64,000 nucleotides of DNA from NCBI GenBank assembly GCA_018676675.1, contig JABHEG010000277.1, forward strand, positions 1 to 64,000, read 5' to 3'. Positions 44,142 to 53,296 of this stretch are shown one piece after another (the stretch's first letter is position 1; the number at the start of each line of letters is the position of its first letter). The DNA comes from Lentisphaerota bacterium (GTDB lineage: Bacteria; Verrucomicrobiota; Lentisphaeria; Oligosphaerales; JABHEG01). Made by a program: the position numbers and the translations under genes. A model generated the notes under the pieces. It saw only the letters and a list, made by a program, of their open reading frames with translations. It was not told the origin of the DNA and searched no databases.

Positions 44142-47100
44142 TCATCGTGTCTGCAGGGCAACGGTATAGCTGTGCGGGCCGGCCAAGGCAAGCTCGACTG
44201 TGGTCGAACCCTCACTCGTGCTGACGTCACGCAGGGCATCGCCGCTGATGCCTCGGTAGTCGCCATTGAGTGTAATTGTCACCGTATGCACCGGTTCGGG
44301 GGCATCGAAGGGACGGGCCAGGGATGGATCCGGTCTCGTGACGCTCAGGTCGAGGCGCCCCGGGGAAGCGTCGCGCGTGAGCACGATGACCGGCGTGTCG
44401 ACGGCAATGACGTCCCCCTTCTGTCGCGGTTTGGCCCCATCACACGGGCCCGCCGCGAAGAAGGCGTAGAAGACAAGTTGCCGTGAGGGTATTCGGACCG
44501 CGTGACAGTTCCGGTTCCGGTGCAGGACCTCGTAGAATCGCTGTCCCCCATCCATGGCTTGCGCAAGTGACTCAATACCCGACGGGGTTGTTTCGGGCAT
44601 GATCACATACTCATAGGACGCTGCTTTGGGGTGGAGGCCATGATTCAGCCAGGTCTTGACGAAACGCCCGGTTGTCGGCTTCCTGGTCTTGTCATGCCGT
44701 GATTCCTGCAGGCTGCGCTTCAGAACCACCGGGTCGTTCCCCGGCACGATCAGGAAGCCGTTTCCCTGGGGGTCAATGAACCAGTCGCTGTGGTCGCTTC
44801 GTGGTATGCGAAGTTCGCAATTCTCGGTGTCGGGTATGAAGTGCAGCGGACGCACGCGAACCCCAAGGCTCTTGCCTCCGCACTGGAAGAGCGTGGTTAC
44901 GGTTTCGTGCTTCGCGGAGCTGTTTGTGATGTCGCTGCCCAGGCAGATGAGATGGCCGTCGACCGCGAACACGGACTTGCGGACCTGGAGCGACTGCTCG
45001 TGTCCCGCGCCATCGAGGGAGAAGGCAAACGCGCCGTATCGATTGTCGAGATGGCCGCTGCCTGAGAAGGTCGCCTTCTGGGGAGGGCCCCATCCGTAGA
45101 ACGCGGTCGCAGGGCCCTCAAGCAGATCAAGCGGGAGCTGGAGTGTGGTTGCTCCCGGTGGTTGGGCCCAGTCCCAGCCTCCGTAGAGGATGCCGCTCGT
45201 GTCGGGCGCGTCCTTGCGGAACAGCAGGATTGTACCGTGGCTTCCGTAACGGCCGAAGCGGTTGTCCTTGCCATAGGTTTCGTGCGACCGAATGCCGTTC
45301 CCGTAGCCTTTGATGATGGCTGTGGTGTCCTGCCATTTGTGAATACCGGTTGCCGCGTAGTTCATGTTCCAGAAGCTCTGGGCAGGGCCCTTACCCAACG
45401 GGATCTCCTGCAGCCGCTCCGGCCCAGGGTTGCCGAAGATGATGCCGCATATTCCGGCGAGTTCCGGATCCACACCGTCGGTTCCCGGGACGGACACTGC
45501 CAGCCGCTCGAAGGCGGTCTTCATCCGGACGATGCTCCCGGTGATCGGGTGTCGCCCACAGGCATTGAATGCCCAGTTCGGGTAGCCCCACTTCTCGGCC
45601 ATGACGAAGGCCGTCTTCAGGCGCTGATAAGCCTGGGGAGTGATCTCGCAGGGGGTCCCGTCGATCAGTTCGACGAGGCCGGCGAAGGCATTCATTGCCG
45701 GGACAGCGTAACCCGCGTAGTGCATGCGGTGGTGGTAGAACGATCCATCGGGTTTCAAGGCGCCGTTCGGGCACGTGATCATGGCGGAGAGCATGTCCCT
45801 GTAGTTCTCCAGAGCCGCGGCCTTGAAGGCGGTGTCATCCAGGAGCAGAAGGGCGATCAGGTGCGTGTTCGAGAAGGTGTTCAGGTAGTCGGCGAGGCGC
45901 CCTGCCAGGGCGCGACCAGCCTGCTCGTCGTAGGTTGCGTACGGTTGCGTGTAATCGAGGAAGTCGCGACCAAACCAGATGATCGCGCGGACCATCGGCT
46001 CCAGCAGGTCGTGACGATCGAGGGAATCCTCCATCAGGAGAACCGAGGGAGCCCACGAACGCGATTTGTAGCCGAAATGGTGCTGGGCATTGAGCGCGCT
46101 GCCTTCTGCCCAGCCCTGGTCGAGGAGGTGTTCGCACATCAAAACGTACATTCTCTCCAGCTCCGTCTTCGCCTTCCGGGGAGCGGAGCGGTGCAGCGTG
46201 GCCATCTTGAGCAGGTGGTCGAGATACGTCCGGATTTCTCCCGTGCCGACAGTCTTTCCCTGAATCCCGTGTGGTGTCCTGCGGATATGCAGGGAGGCGA
46301 TGTAGCTCCTGACGGCCGCGTGGGTTTTGGAGGAAAAGTCCTCCCTGATGTAACGATCACTGATGCGCCTCTTGATGGTGTCGACGTGGGCCTTGCTGCA
46401 CGGATCAAGAGGACGCGCCTGAAGCTCCCGCGCCTCACTGGAGTTGAGGTGGAGCGTGTTCAGTACACGAGACGTGATGAACGGCATCTGGTAGTCCGGC
46501 CACTGCCACCGGCTGTCGTCAGGGAAGACAGGTTGAAGGACATCCAGCCAGATGGTGCCGGAGGAGATTCCCTCCGGAGACTCAAGCGCAATGGTGTTCA
46601 TGTCGGGGTGAGGCGTGCCGGTCATGTCATCGAACTTCACGCAGACGAACCGCCAACCGGTGAAATCGAGGCCGTACCTGAAGTGACAGTCTTCCACGGC
46701 CTGTCGTCCGAACGAAATCCTGAGGGTGGCATTGGGCCGAGATGTCTCGCTGTAGAGCCAGGCCCCGAATACAGAGACTGTCCGCCCGGACTTGGCGTAG
46801 TCGCGGCTGAGCTTGGTGTAGGGAACGGGGACCCGGAAGGTGAGGGTGCTTCGCTCCGCCTGCCATTGCCACTCAAGGGCATGGTTGCCGTCCCGGAAGT
46901 GTGCGTCGCTCCTCCGGATGGAACTCGTCACGTCAGGGACGACGGCGGGGAAATCGTCCTGTTCAAAAGAGAGCGTCCGCACCTTGCCGTAATCAGGGAG
47001 AGCGAACTGGGGCATTGGCGTGTCGACGGGCACGAGTTCCGGCCCCATTTGGCACCCGCCGGTCCAGATGGCCAACCCGCCCAGGAGAGCGAATACAGCG

Positions 47101-47150
47101 CATCGTGTCCAGCCCCCGGTGGGGCGGAGGCTGTACCTACACATCGTCAT
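44142..47150 (-). CDS. Chondroitin ABC lyase-like polysaccharide lyase family 8 lipoprotein
   Basis: A 1002-aa lipoprotein: hydrophobic segment AVFALLGGLAIWTGGC with lipidation Cys33. Residues about 57-215 are the N-terminal carbohydrate-binding domain of the family (LSFEQDDFPAVVP...ALEWQWQAERSTL). The toroidal catalytic domain carries DGSFYHHRMHYAGYAVPA, in which His474 and Tyr481 keep the seven-residue spacing of the catalytic His/Tyr of Proteus chondroitinase ABC I. GRHPITGSI supplies the equivalent Arg533, and SHETYGKDNRFGRYGSHG the Glu624 next to the conserved SHG. All four residues are present, so it is likely active on chondroitin/dermatan or a similar uronate polymer. Start ATG overlaps the AKR stop (ATGA). 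Third gene of an operon starting at 49645. Confidence 0.85.
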   Translation of the reverse strand: MTMCRYSLRPTGGWTRCAVFALLGGLAIWTGGCQMGPELVPVDTPMPQFALPDYGKVRTLSFEQDDFPAVVPDVTSSIRRSDAHFRDGNHALEWQWQAERSTLTFRVPVPYTKLSRDYAKSGRTVSVFGAWLYSETSRPNATLRISFGRQAVEDCHFRYGLDFTGWRFVCVKFDDMTGTPHPDMNTIALESPEGISSGTIWLDVLQPVFPDDSRWQWPDYQMPFITSRVLNTLHLNSSEARELQARPLDPCSKAHVDTIKRRISDRYIREDFSSKTHAAVRSYIASLHIRRTPHGIQGKTVGTGEIRTYLDHLLKMATLHRSAPRKAKTELERMYVLMCEHLLDQGWAEGSALNAQHHFGYKSRSWAPSVLLMEDSLDRHDLLEPMVRAIIWFGRDFLDYTQPYATYDEQAGRALAGRLADYLNTFSNTHLIALLLLDDTAFKAAALENYRDMLSAMITCPNGALKPDGSFYHHRMHYAGYAVPAMNAFAGLVELIDGTPCEITPQAYQRLKTAFVMAEKWGYPNWAFNACGRHPITGSIVRMKTAFERLAVSVPGTDGVDPELAGICGIIFGNPGPERLQEIPLGKGPAQSFWNMNYAATGIHKWQDTTAIIKGYGNGIRSHETYGKDNRFGRYGSHGTILLFRKDAPDTSGILYGGWDWAQPPGATTLQLPLDLLEGPATAFYGWGPPQKATFSGSGHLDNRYGAFAFSLDGAGHEQSLQVRKSVFAVDGHLICLGSDITNSSAKHETVTTLFQCGGKSLGVRVRPLHFIPDTENCELRIPRSDHSDWFIDPQGNGFLIVPGNDPVVLKRSLQESRHDKTRKPTTGRFVKTWLNHGLHPKAASYEYVIMPETTPSGIESLAQAMDGGQRFYEVLHRNRNCHAVRIPSRQLVFYAFFAAGPCDGAKPRQKGDVIAVDTPVIVLTRDASPGRLDLSVTRPDPSLARPFDAPEPVHTVTITLNGDYRGISGDALRDVSTSEGSTTVELALAGPHSYTVALQTR

Positions 47151-48121
47151 GACGTCAGCTTCCGTCTGGCCTCAACGACCCCCTGAAACTCGGCCGCCGT
47201 CAGGTCTGGAGATTCCGTCGTCGCGGCGTTCTCACGCATGTGGGCCACACTTTTGGAGCCGGGAATAACGGTGGACACTCCGGCGAATGACAGCGGGTAC
47301 TTCAGGCAACTCTGGGCGGGCGTCCGGTCCTCGATGGTGAGGAAATCGAACGCCCGGGCGGCATCGGCGCGCGCGCGTTTGGAGGCCTCTGTCTGCCAAC
47401 TGCGCCGATCATTCTCCGCGAACGGGGTAGTCTCATCGATGCCTCCTGCCAGGAACCCGGCCCCAAACGCACAGCGCGCCACGATGCCTACGCCGGCTGA
47501 GGCTGCTGCGGGGAGCAGCTCTTCGGCCATATGCGCATCGGTCAGGCTGAGGACCACCTGGAAGACATCCACAAGACCTCGCCGGATCAGGTCTATCCCC
47601 ATGTCGCTCGGACCAAGAGAAACGCCCACGAGCCGGGCCTTGCCGCTCGCCTTGATGCGTGCCAACGCGTCGAGACACTCTCCCCGCTCGATGTCTTCCT
47701 GCGACGGTCCGTGGAGGAGGTACACGTCAACGTGGTCCGTGGCGAGCCGCGTGAGGCTACGCTCGATCTGAGTCAGCAGATGGTCTCGGGAGAAGTCCCG
47801 GTAGTTGACCCCGTCCTCGTGGAAGCCTTCACCGCCCTTGGTCTCGATTACCCAGTCCGCGCGATGCTCCTGGACGGCACGCCCCACGACCTCTTCGCTA
47901 TGCCCGGCGCCGTAGCCTGCGGCGGTGTCGATGAAGTTGATCCCCAGTTCTCCACATGACCTGATGAGTTCGATCGCGTCCTCGTCTCGGACATCGCCCC
48001 AGCCGTGCGAAATCCAGCCGAGCTTGTCGAAGTAGGCTCGTAGCTCACCCCCGACCTGCCAGGCCCCGAACCCAATCTCTGAGACCTCGATACCGCTGCT
48101 GCCCAGTGTCCTGTATTCCAT
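47147..48121 (-). CDS. Aldo/keto reductase
   Basis: A 324-aa TIM-barrel NAD(P)H oxidoreductase. The complete catalytic tetrad is present: Asp65 and Tyr70 in FIDTAAGYG, Lys95 in IETKGG, His137 in YLLHGPS. The N-terminus MEYRTLGSSGIEVSEIGFGAW and the late VIPGSKSVAHMRENA cofactor-binding motif are standard. ATG follows GAGGAG by 5 nt. It lies 36 bp after the beta-propeller gene and overlaps the lyase start by ATGA, so it probably serves the same pathway, perhaps reducing an unsaturated uronate product; the substrate is not known. Confidence 0.88.
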   Translation of the reverse strand: MEYRTLGSSGIEVSEIGFGAWQVGGELRAYFDKLGWISHGWGDVRDEDAIELIRSCGELGINFIDTAAGYGAGHSEEVVGRAVQEHRADWVIETKGGEGFHEDGVNYRDFSRDHLLTQIERSLTRLATDHVDVYLLHGPSQEDIERGECLDALARIKASGKARLVGVSLGPSDMGIDLIRRGLVDVFQVVLSLTDAHMAEELLPAAASAGVGIVARCAFGAGFLAGGIDETTPFAENDRRSWQTEASKRARADAARAFDFLTIEDRTPAQSCLKYPLSFAGVSTVIPGSKSVAHMRENAATTESPDLTAAEFQGVVEARRKLTS

Positions 48122-48157
48122 CGTCGCTCCTCTCTCCTCATGTCCTTGTTCGTGTGA

Positions 48158-49645
48158 TCAGAAATCCATGAAGGTCCCATCGATTGGTCTGCCGTCATCG
48201 GTCAAGGCCACGTCAAGGGCGTCGGCAAAGTGCAAGTCTCCACGAAACGCATAGATGTGAGCATTCCGGAACCGGACTTCCAGGCGGACGATCTTGCCGG
48301 TCACGTCGGCGAGTGTGCTGGATTTCCAGTGCACGGGGGCGTCAATTCGGTCGTTGCGCTCGAAAGGCACGCAGTCGGCGAAAGTGAGCCCTGGAATCGG
48401 TTTGCTCAGGAGATCGGTCACCTGGAACGCAATATCGCCGTGCGGGGCTTGCGCGTTGATGGTCAGTTCAGGCTTGAGGAACGCCATCGGTTTAGTGATG
48501 AAACGGGCGTAGTGGCCCTTTGATGTCAGGTACATGAAGCCGTCTTTGCGCAGTCTGTGTGCGACGATCGCGCTGGGAGGAACCTGGCCTTTGCGGGTAA
48601 ACTGTGTTGTGGCGTATTGATGGTGCAGGTCGGGGGTCGCTGACGAGTAGATCCACAGCTCATCGTCCCGCTCAACCATGCTGGTGGGGTACAGCACTCC
48701 GGCGCCGGCGGTCCCAAGTGCTGTATTGGGCATGAAAGGTTGGCGGACACTTCGCTGCCAGTGTTCTCCGTCAACGCTGTAGGCGAGCTGGCAGTCGATC
48801 GGGCCCCACAGCTGGTTGAAGCGTTCAAGGCGTTGCGAGTTGCTGAAGCTGGCCGTCCACAGGAACCCGACGAACGTGTTCTCATAGCGATGAACCGGCA
48901 TGCCGTAGAACTGCGTGCCGATGGGATCGGTTGGGTCCGGTTGCATGACGTGCCGCAGGTTGCCCCAGTTTCGGGCATCCTCACTGCTGAGCATGGCGAT
49001 ACGCCGATCCCCCCAACCTGGGCGCGTGACCATGCTGTGCTGGTTCGTGAGGGGATTGTGAAAGCAGCACAATGGCGGATCGGGATGCCAGCTCGGAACG
49101 TTCCAGGTGGCGTCCTCGTCGATCGCCCAGCGCAGACCGTCCTCGGAGACCGCCACGAGATTGTCGGCCATCCACGGCTTCACCCCTTCGCCCATGACCA
49201 CTTCATGGAAGTAGCTGTCAGGGTCCAGCTTTGCTCGCCCGGCAACCGGCCCCCCGCGCTGGACGCAACCAAACTTGAAGGGCCTGCCGTCGGACGCCAC
49301 GGGGTCATGGTAGAATGGTCCGCCGTTGGCACTTTCCACGGTGAACAGGTGGTTTGGGGCCAGTTTCTCGCCGGGGGGAATGATATCCGGGCGATCCAGC
49401 GGCCGCCAGTGGATGCCGTCTTCGCTCTCCGCCCCCATCACCGACAGTGGGAAGCCACTGATGATGTACAGCATCCGCCACATCCCAGACGCCTCATCCC
49501 GGTACACCGTTGGCCACGAGGCCAGATAGTCGAAGCACGGATCCTCGTAAGTGGCCTCCGGCATCCATTCGGGCTGCCCTTGGCACAGTTCAACGTTGTC
49601 CTGATGCTCAAGATGCCAAGCGTCCCAGAAGAGCCAGGTTTTCAT
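48158..49645 (-). CDS. Beta-propeller glycoside hydrolase-like protein (GH43/GH32 superfamily)
   Basis: A 495-aa protein, ATG at 49645 (AAGGA about 11 nt upstream); a TTG start at 49669 is possible. No signal peptide. Repeated Trp/Asp-rich blades (MWRMLYIISGFPLSVMGAES, RWAIDEDATWNVPSWHPDP, GFLWTASFSNSQRL, LAYSVDGEHWQRS) suit a five-bladed propeller of the GH43/GH32/GH117 type, followed by a beta-sandwich (about 390-495) typical of GH32-like enzymes. Catalytic residues are not clear. It is the first gene of the operon with the aldo/keto reductase and PL8 lyase, so it probably acts on products of that lyase; that is inference. Confidence 0.7.
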   Translation of the reverse strand: MKTWLFWDAWHLEHQDNVELCQGQPEWMPEATYEDPCFDYLASWPTVYRDEASGMWRMLYIISGFPLSVMGAESEDGIHWRPLDRPDIIPPGEKLAPNHLFTVESANGGPFYHDPVASDGRPFKFGCVQRGGPVAGRAKLDPDSYFHEVVMGEGVKPWMADNLVAVSEDGLRWAIDEDATWNVPSWHPDPPLCCFHNPLTNQHSMVTRPGWGDRRIAMLSSEDARNWGNLRHVMQPDPTDPIGTQFYGMPVHRYENTFVGFLWTASFSNSQRLERFNQLWGPIDCQLAYSVDGEHWQRSVRQPFMPNTALGTAGAGVLYPTSMVERDDELWIYSSATPDLHHQYATTQFTRKGQVPPSAIVAHRLRKDGFMYLTSKGHYARFITKPMAFLKPELTINAQAPHGDIAFQVTDLLSKPIPGLTFADCVPFERNDRIDAPVHWKSSTLADVTGKIVRLEVRFRNAHIYAFRGDLHFADALDVALTDDGRPIDGTFMDF

Positions 49646-49748
49646 GCGATTTGATGTCCTTTTCGCCAATCGCGGTCATTCGGCACTTCGGTTGCTCGCG
49701 ATGCCGAGGTAAACAGGTCGTTGCCTTCCCGGCGAGAAGGCAACGACA

Positions 49749-51383
49749 TCACGGGATCGGAGATGCCAGAGGGCCATGCAGGATGGACTGGCCGGTTGCC
49801 GTGATTGCACCCACATAGAAATCGTGGTCGGAATCGGCATCCACCGGGAGTCGATGGGTCGCGCTGAACCGATGGCTCCGCACCGGTACTCTTACCTTGC
49901 GGAGCCCCGTTCCCTTTGGTGCGGCAAACAGCACAAGCTGCACCGGCTTGTCTGTCCGCACTTCCAGTTCCGGCCCAAAACGCTGCACCGAGAGGACGCT
50001 TGGGAGGGACAAGTCAAGGTAGTGGTCTGCCCCGCTGACAGCCTTCAAGAGCACCGTGATCACTTCCTCACGTCCTCGGAACGGGACGTCGACCACCGCT
50101 TGGCCCGGCCCCGTCTTTCGGACTGGGCAACCATCGACGGCAATTTCCTTAGTCGCGAGTCTTGTTTGCCGAAGGTCCACCGTGACGCTCAGCGGGATAT
50201 GGAACACACTCAAAGGCAGCGTCCCGTAGGGATCAGCGTAGGTCACGGTCAGTTCAACGCCCAGGGCCGTTTCCCGCGCGGCCACGGATGCCATGTCGCG
50301 CAGAAACTTGTGTTGCAGGGCTTCACCGAAGTCCAGGGTGACCACGTGGTGCGTTCCCATGGCAGCTCGCTGAGCCGTGTAGTACTCACCAAGATCGAGC
50401 TCGAAGCGCGGACTCGTGTGCCAGTGGTTGAAGTCACGGTACCAACCATGGGTGGTAATGGCGCCCTGCAGCAGCTCAGCGCAGTGCTCCAGCACGTCGC
50501 CTTGGGGACGCTCCAAATCTCCCGCTCGTGTGGTTAACGGAAGGCTTACGGCCTGGCAGTGGGTCAGTGTCTCACGTTGCTCCGTGCCCAAAGTACCCGA
50601 GCCCATGCTGGAGTTCCCGTAAGAGCAGCCACCCGTTACGCTCGAATTGCGCACACCGAGCAGGAATGGGCGAATTCCGTGAGCAGCCCCGGTCTGCCCG
50701 TTGCGGTAGCCACCAGCCGACGCCGGATGACCAAAGTGCTCACGGACCCACTCGGTCTGTACTTCGAGCAACCCTCTCAACACGTCGGTTTTCGCCGCGT
50801 TCTCCTTGTCCGTGTCGTAGCCGAAGCGTCCTGCGCTGCATTCGTACAGCTGTTTCCCATGGTTGGGGAAGCGTGCCCGTTTCGCCGCACCCACCTCGAC
50901 CTGGAAGCCCGCGTTGACCCCGGCTTGTGTCCACGCTGTGGCGTAGTAGTCCGGGATGCGGCTCACCCTCTTTTTCACCGGGTCGAACCATGAGTCGGAC
51001 GCAACGTAAACCTGGAAAGAGAGGCGCCCGGTCCGTGCTGCTGCTTCGCGCTCCGGAATAGGGACGTAACGAGAGCCTTGGCGGAAGGGGATGTCGAACA
51101 CGGTGACGGCCAGGTTGCTGCGGAATGCGCAGGCTTCGGCCCACCAGAAGGAGTTCTTCTGGGCGGTATCGGTGCCTTGAGACCACGTCGCAGTGGCTCC
51201 GTACCGGTGGTCGCATGCCGCAGCTGGAACGGTTTTTCTCACGCTCATTCTGTCCTCGGCTGCCGGGGCTGTTTGACGAGAGAGCAGGAGCAGGGCGACA
51301 GCCGCCGCTCCCGACCTGCACCAGCGCGCAGCCCAGCACTGGCAACGGATCATGTGTGGACGATCGAGAGAAAAATCGTTCAT
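49749..51383 (-). CDS. Secreted hypothetical protein
   Basis: A 544-aa exported protein with a long positively charged leader and the hydrophobic stretch GAAAVALLLLSRQTAPAAEDR (about residues 34-54). I chose the ATG at 51383 for its weak GGAG; an internal ATG at 51353 would shorten the leader. The body has motifs GGYRNGQTG and GWYRDFNHWHT that recall carbohydrate-esterase/deacetylase-type active sites, but I cannot place it in a family. A C-terminal beta domain (HYLDLSLPSVLSVQRFGPEL) ends the protein. The gene lies 104 bp upstream of the lyase operon in the same direction and may be cotranscribed. Confidence 0.55.
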   Translation of the reverse strand: MNDFSLDRPHMIRCQCWAARWCRSGAAAVALLLLSRQTAPAAEDRMSVRKTVPAAACDHRYGATATWSQGTDTAQKNSFWWAEACAFRSNLAVTVFDIPFRQGSRYVPIPEREAAARTGRLSFQVYVASDSWFDPVKKRVSRIPDYYATAWTQAGVNAGFQVEVGAAKRARFPNHGKQLYECSAGRFGYDTDKENAAKTDVLRGLLEVQTEWVREHFGHPASAGGYRNGQTGAAHGIRPFLLGVRNSSVTGGCSYGNSSMGSGTLGTEQRETLTHCQAVSLPLTTRAGDLERPQGDVLEHCAELLQGAITTHGWYRDFNHWHTSPRFELDLGEYYTAQRAAMGTHHVVTLDFGEALQHKFLRDMASVAARETALGVELTVTYADPYGTLPLSVFHIPLSVTVDLRQTRLATKEIAVDGCPVRKTGPGQAVVDVPFRGREEVITVLLKAVSGADHYLDLSLPSVLSVQRFGPELEVRTDKPVQLVLFAAPKGTGLRKVRVPVRSHRFSATHRLPVDADSDHDFYVGAITATGQSILHGPLASPIP

Positions 51384-51911
51384 GGGGTATCGGTCTCCGA
51401 AGATGTGTAGGACAATAGGTTCGGTGCCTCGGCGACGCAAGGAACCGGAGGAGGGCTGGGGATGGGCACATGCTCGCACCGTTGCCGACCAAAGTGTTAC
51501 CGCAGAGGGTAGCACCGAATGGCGTCAAAATAAGGGCAATCGGGGCATGGCAGCCCCTCCCACGTTGGCTGCATCTGACCTCAATGTGGGAGGCGGTGCC
51601 ATCCGGCGACCTCCTCCTGAATGCACTTCCCACCGCCTATCCAAACGCCATTCGAGGGTAGCACCGTCGGTCGACATCGGCACGATCTGGCCTCAAAATG
51701 AACTCACGCGCGGCTGTGATACCTTTCTGGACGGGGTCTAACTACGAACGAGTGCCGTCTTCCCTGCCTGTGTTGGCGACATTTACCACTAGACTTCGCC
51801 AAATTCTTCCAGGTCGGCCAGATCCTCCAAGCGCCCAAAAGCCCGCTTGTCGCTTTGGCGAACTATGTTAGCCGGCGCTTCCCTCTCCTCAAGCAAAGGC
51901 CGACCCCAACC
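51384..51911. other. 528-bp intergenic region with a family P element
   Basis: No gene seen. It holds the nested palindrome at 51505-51666. The rest, 51670-51911, shows no further structure I can support. Confidence 0.5.
51505..51666. repeat. Nested palindromic intergenic element (family P), copy 2
   Basis: Ends are GAGGGTAGCACCG direct repeats (51505-51517 and 51654-51666, 13 bp) that overlap inverted repeats CGAATGGCGT (51516-51525) and ACGCCATTCG (51645-51654). Inside, 51538-51568 (CATGGCAGCCCCTCCCAC) pairs with 51583-51611 (GTGGGAGGCGGTGCCATCC). The arms match those at 10.3 and 53.1 kb. Confidence 0.75.
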
Positions 51912-52925
51912 ATGCCCTCCGGTCAACCATCCCATGCAGGCCGTGATGAGGCCTCCGCCCGGCCTCGGATGTACTATGCGGACGATGTCAGTGGCCGACC
52001 ACTCTCCAAGGATCCGGCCGTAGTCAGGCTTGGCGGTACTTACTGGCTTTACTACTCGATTCCGCCTTACGAGGGCAAGCTGACCACTGGCTGGACCATC
52101 GGCGTGGCGACCAGCAACAATCTGACGGATTGGGTCAAAGCCGGCGAACTCACAAACACCGGCGATGCGGAAGCCAGGGGATTCACGGCACCCGGAGCGA
52201 TCGTGCTTGACGGCAAGATTCATCTGTTCTACCAAACCTACGGAAATGCTGACCGAGATGCGATCTGCCACGCCTGGTCCGAGGATGGCCTGAGCTTCAC
52301 TCGGAACCCAACCAACCCGATCTTCCGCCCGGCAGGAGAGTGGAACAACGGCCGCGCAATCGACGCCGATGTCATCCCCCACAGTGACCGCCTCCTGCTT
52401 TATTGGGCAACGCGGGATCCGCAGATGAAGGTCCAGATGCAGGGCGTGGCCGCCGCGCCGCTCAGCAGTGAGTTCTCGCGTCAGGACTGGGTCCAGCTCA
52501 ATCCCGATGGTCCCATCCTGGCCCCAACTGTGCCGACGCACTTGGATGATCCGGATCTGGATCTGAGCTGGGAAAAGGACTGCATCGAGGCTGCAGCCAT
52601 GGCGCGGCACAACGGTCGACTCTACATGTTCTACGCCGGAGCCTACAACAATGCCCCGCAGCAGATCGGGGTGGCGGTGAGCGATAACGGTGTGGACTTC
52701 AGACGGCTGTCCGACCGACCGTTCGTACCCAACGGCCCTCCTGGGAGCTGGAACTCAAGCGAGTCCGGCCATCCCTTCTTCTTTCAGGATGACGACGGGC
52801 AGGACTACCTCTTCTACCAGGGAAACAACACCGGCGGGAAAACGTGGCACCTGTCGGTCATACCCATTGACTGGGTAGACGCCCAACCGGTTCCGGCCCA
52901 CAAACAGGCAGCCACCTCTGTCTGA
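51912..52925 (+). CDS. GH43/GH117-like five-bladed beta-propeller glycosidase
   Basis: A 337-aa protein without a signal peptide. The ATG at 51912 has a weak ribosome site; a later ATG before YYADDV is also possible. Blades are clear: SKDPAVVRLGGTYWLYYSIP (opening Asp in the usual GH43 nucleophile/base place), FTAPGAIVLDGKIHLFYQ, FRPAGEWNNGRAIDADVIP and CIEAAAMARHNGRLYMFYAGAYN, the last carrying the acid Glu. The family removes arabinose, xylose or anhydrogalactose type sugars; GH117 is close in style. It sits alone between two repeat-rich gaps and is convergent with the DUF4838 gene. Confidence 0.75.
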   Translation: MPSGQPSHAGRDEASARPRMYYADDVSGRPLSKDPAVVRLGGTYWLYYSIPPYEGKLTTGWTIGVATSNNLTDWVKAGELTNTGDAEARGFTAPGAIVLDGKIHLFYQTYGNADRDAICHAWSEDGLSFTRNPTNPIFRPAGEWNNGRAIDADVIPHSDRLLLYWATRDPQMKVQMQGVAAAPLSSEFSRQDWVQLNPDGPILAPTVPTHLDDPDLDLSWEKDCIEAAAMARHNGRLYMFYAGAYNNAPQQIGVAVSDNGVDFRRLSDRPFVPNGPPGSWNSSESGHPFFFQDDDGQDYLFYQGNNTGGKTWHLSVIPIDWVDAQPVPAHKQAATSV

Positions 52926-53032
52926 GGCCCACCGGACAGATGGGAGGCGAGTTGGCTGTCTCCTGGAGGCGGTCGTCCTCGACCGTTTGCCCGTCTCCTG
53001 GAGGATCGATGTCCTCAGCGGCCCCGGACGTC

Positions 53033-53051
53033 GATGCGGCACAGCCGCATC
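53033..53051. terminator. GATGCGGC hairpin between convergent genes
   Basis: Perfect 8-bp stem and 3-nt loop between the convergent GH43-like and DUF4838 genes. It lacks a T-run on either side, so intrinsic termination is only possible. Confidence 0.35.
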
Positions 53052-53125
53052 CCGTCGGTGCGGTGACTTGACGAGCGTTGTTGATCCCGGGCGCTGAGGC
53101 CATCGCCCCTGCGAGGCGGCTGCGT

Positions 53126-53212
53126 CAACGTGGAAGGCGGTGCCACCCGCCGATTGCCTGGTTTCTTCTGGTCTGGAGACAAGAATCGGGGCGTGGCAGC
53201 CCCTCCCACCTT
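53126..53212. repeat. Nested palindromic intergenic element (family P), copy 3
   Basis: Arms AACGTGGAAGGCGGTGCCAC then CCGCCGATT (53126-53157) and AATCGGGGCGTGGCAGCCCC then TCCCAC (53184-53212) form a divergent-order inverted repeat: the arm order is swapped relative to the 51.5 kb copy. Confidence 0.75.
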
Positions 53213-53296
53213 GAAGGGCTGCGCCTCATTCCCCTCCCCCCACGGAATCACCGGGCAGGGAAGTCCGGCTCCACCTTCAGAACAGCCGCCTCCCAC

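Larger units (their letters stand above)
52926..53296. other. 371-bp intergenic region with repeats
   Basis: No gene seen. GTCTCCTGGAGG occurs twice (about 52959 and 52993). GATGCGGC-ACA-GCCGCATC at 53033-53051 is a perfect 8-bp hairpin. A family P copy fills 53126-53212. Confidence 0.5.

Noticed and set aside
45162..47186. 674-codon open frame on the plus strand
   Set aside because: It is antisense to the PL8 lyase gene, has low-complexity Arg/Val/Gly composition and no family motif; a shadow caused by high GC.
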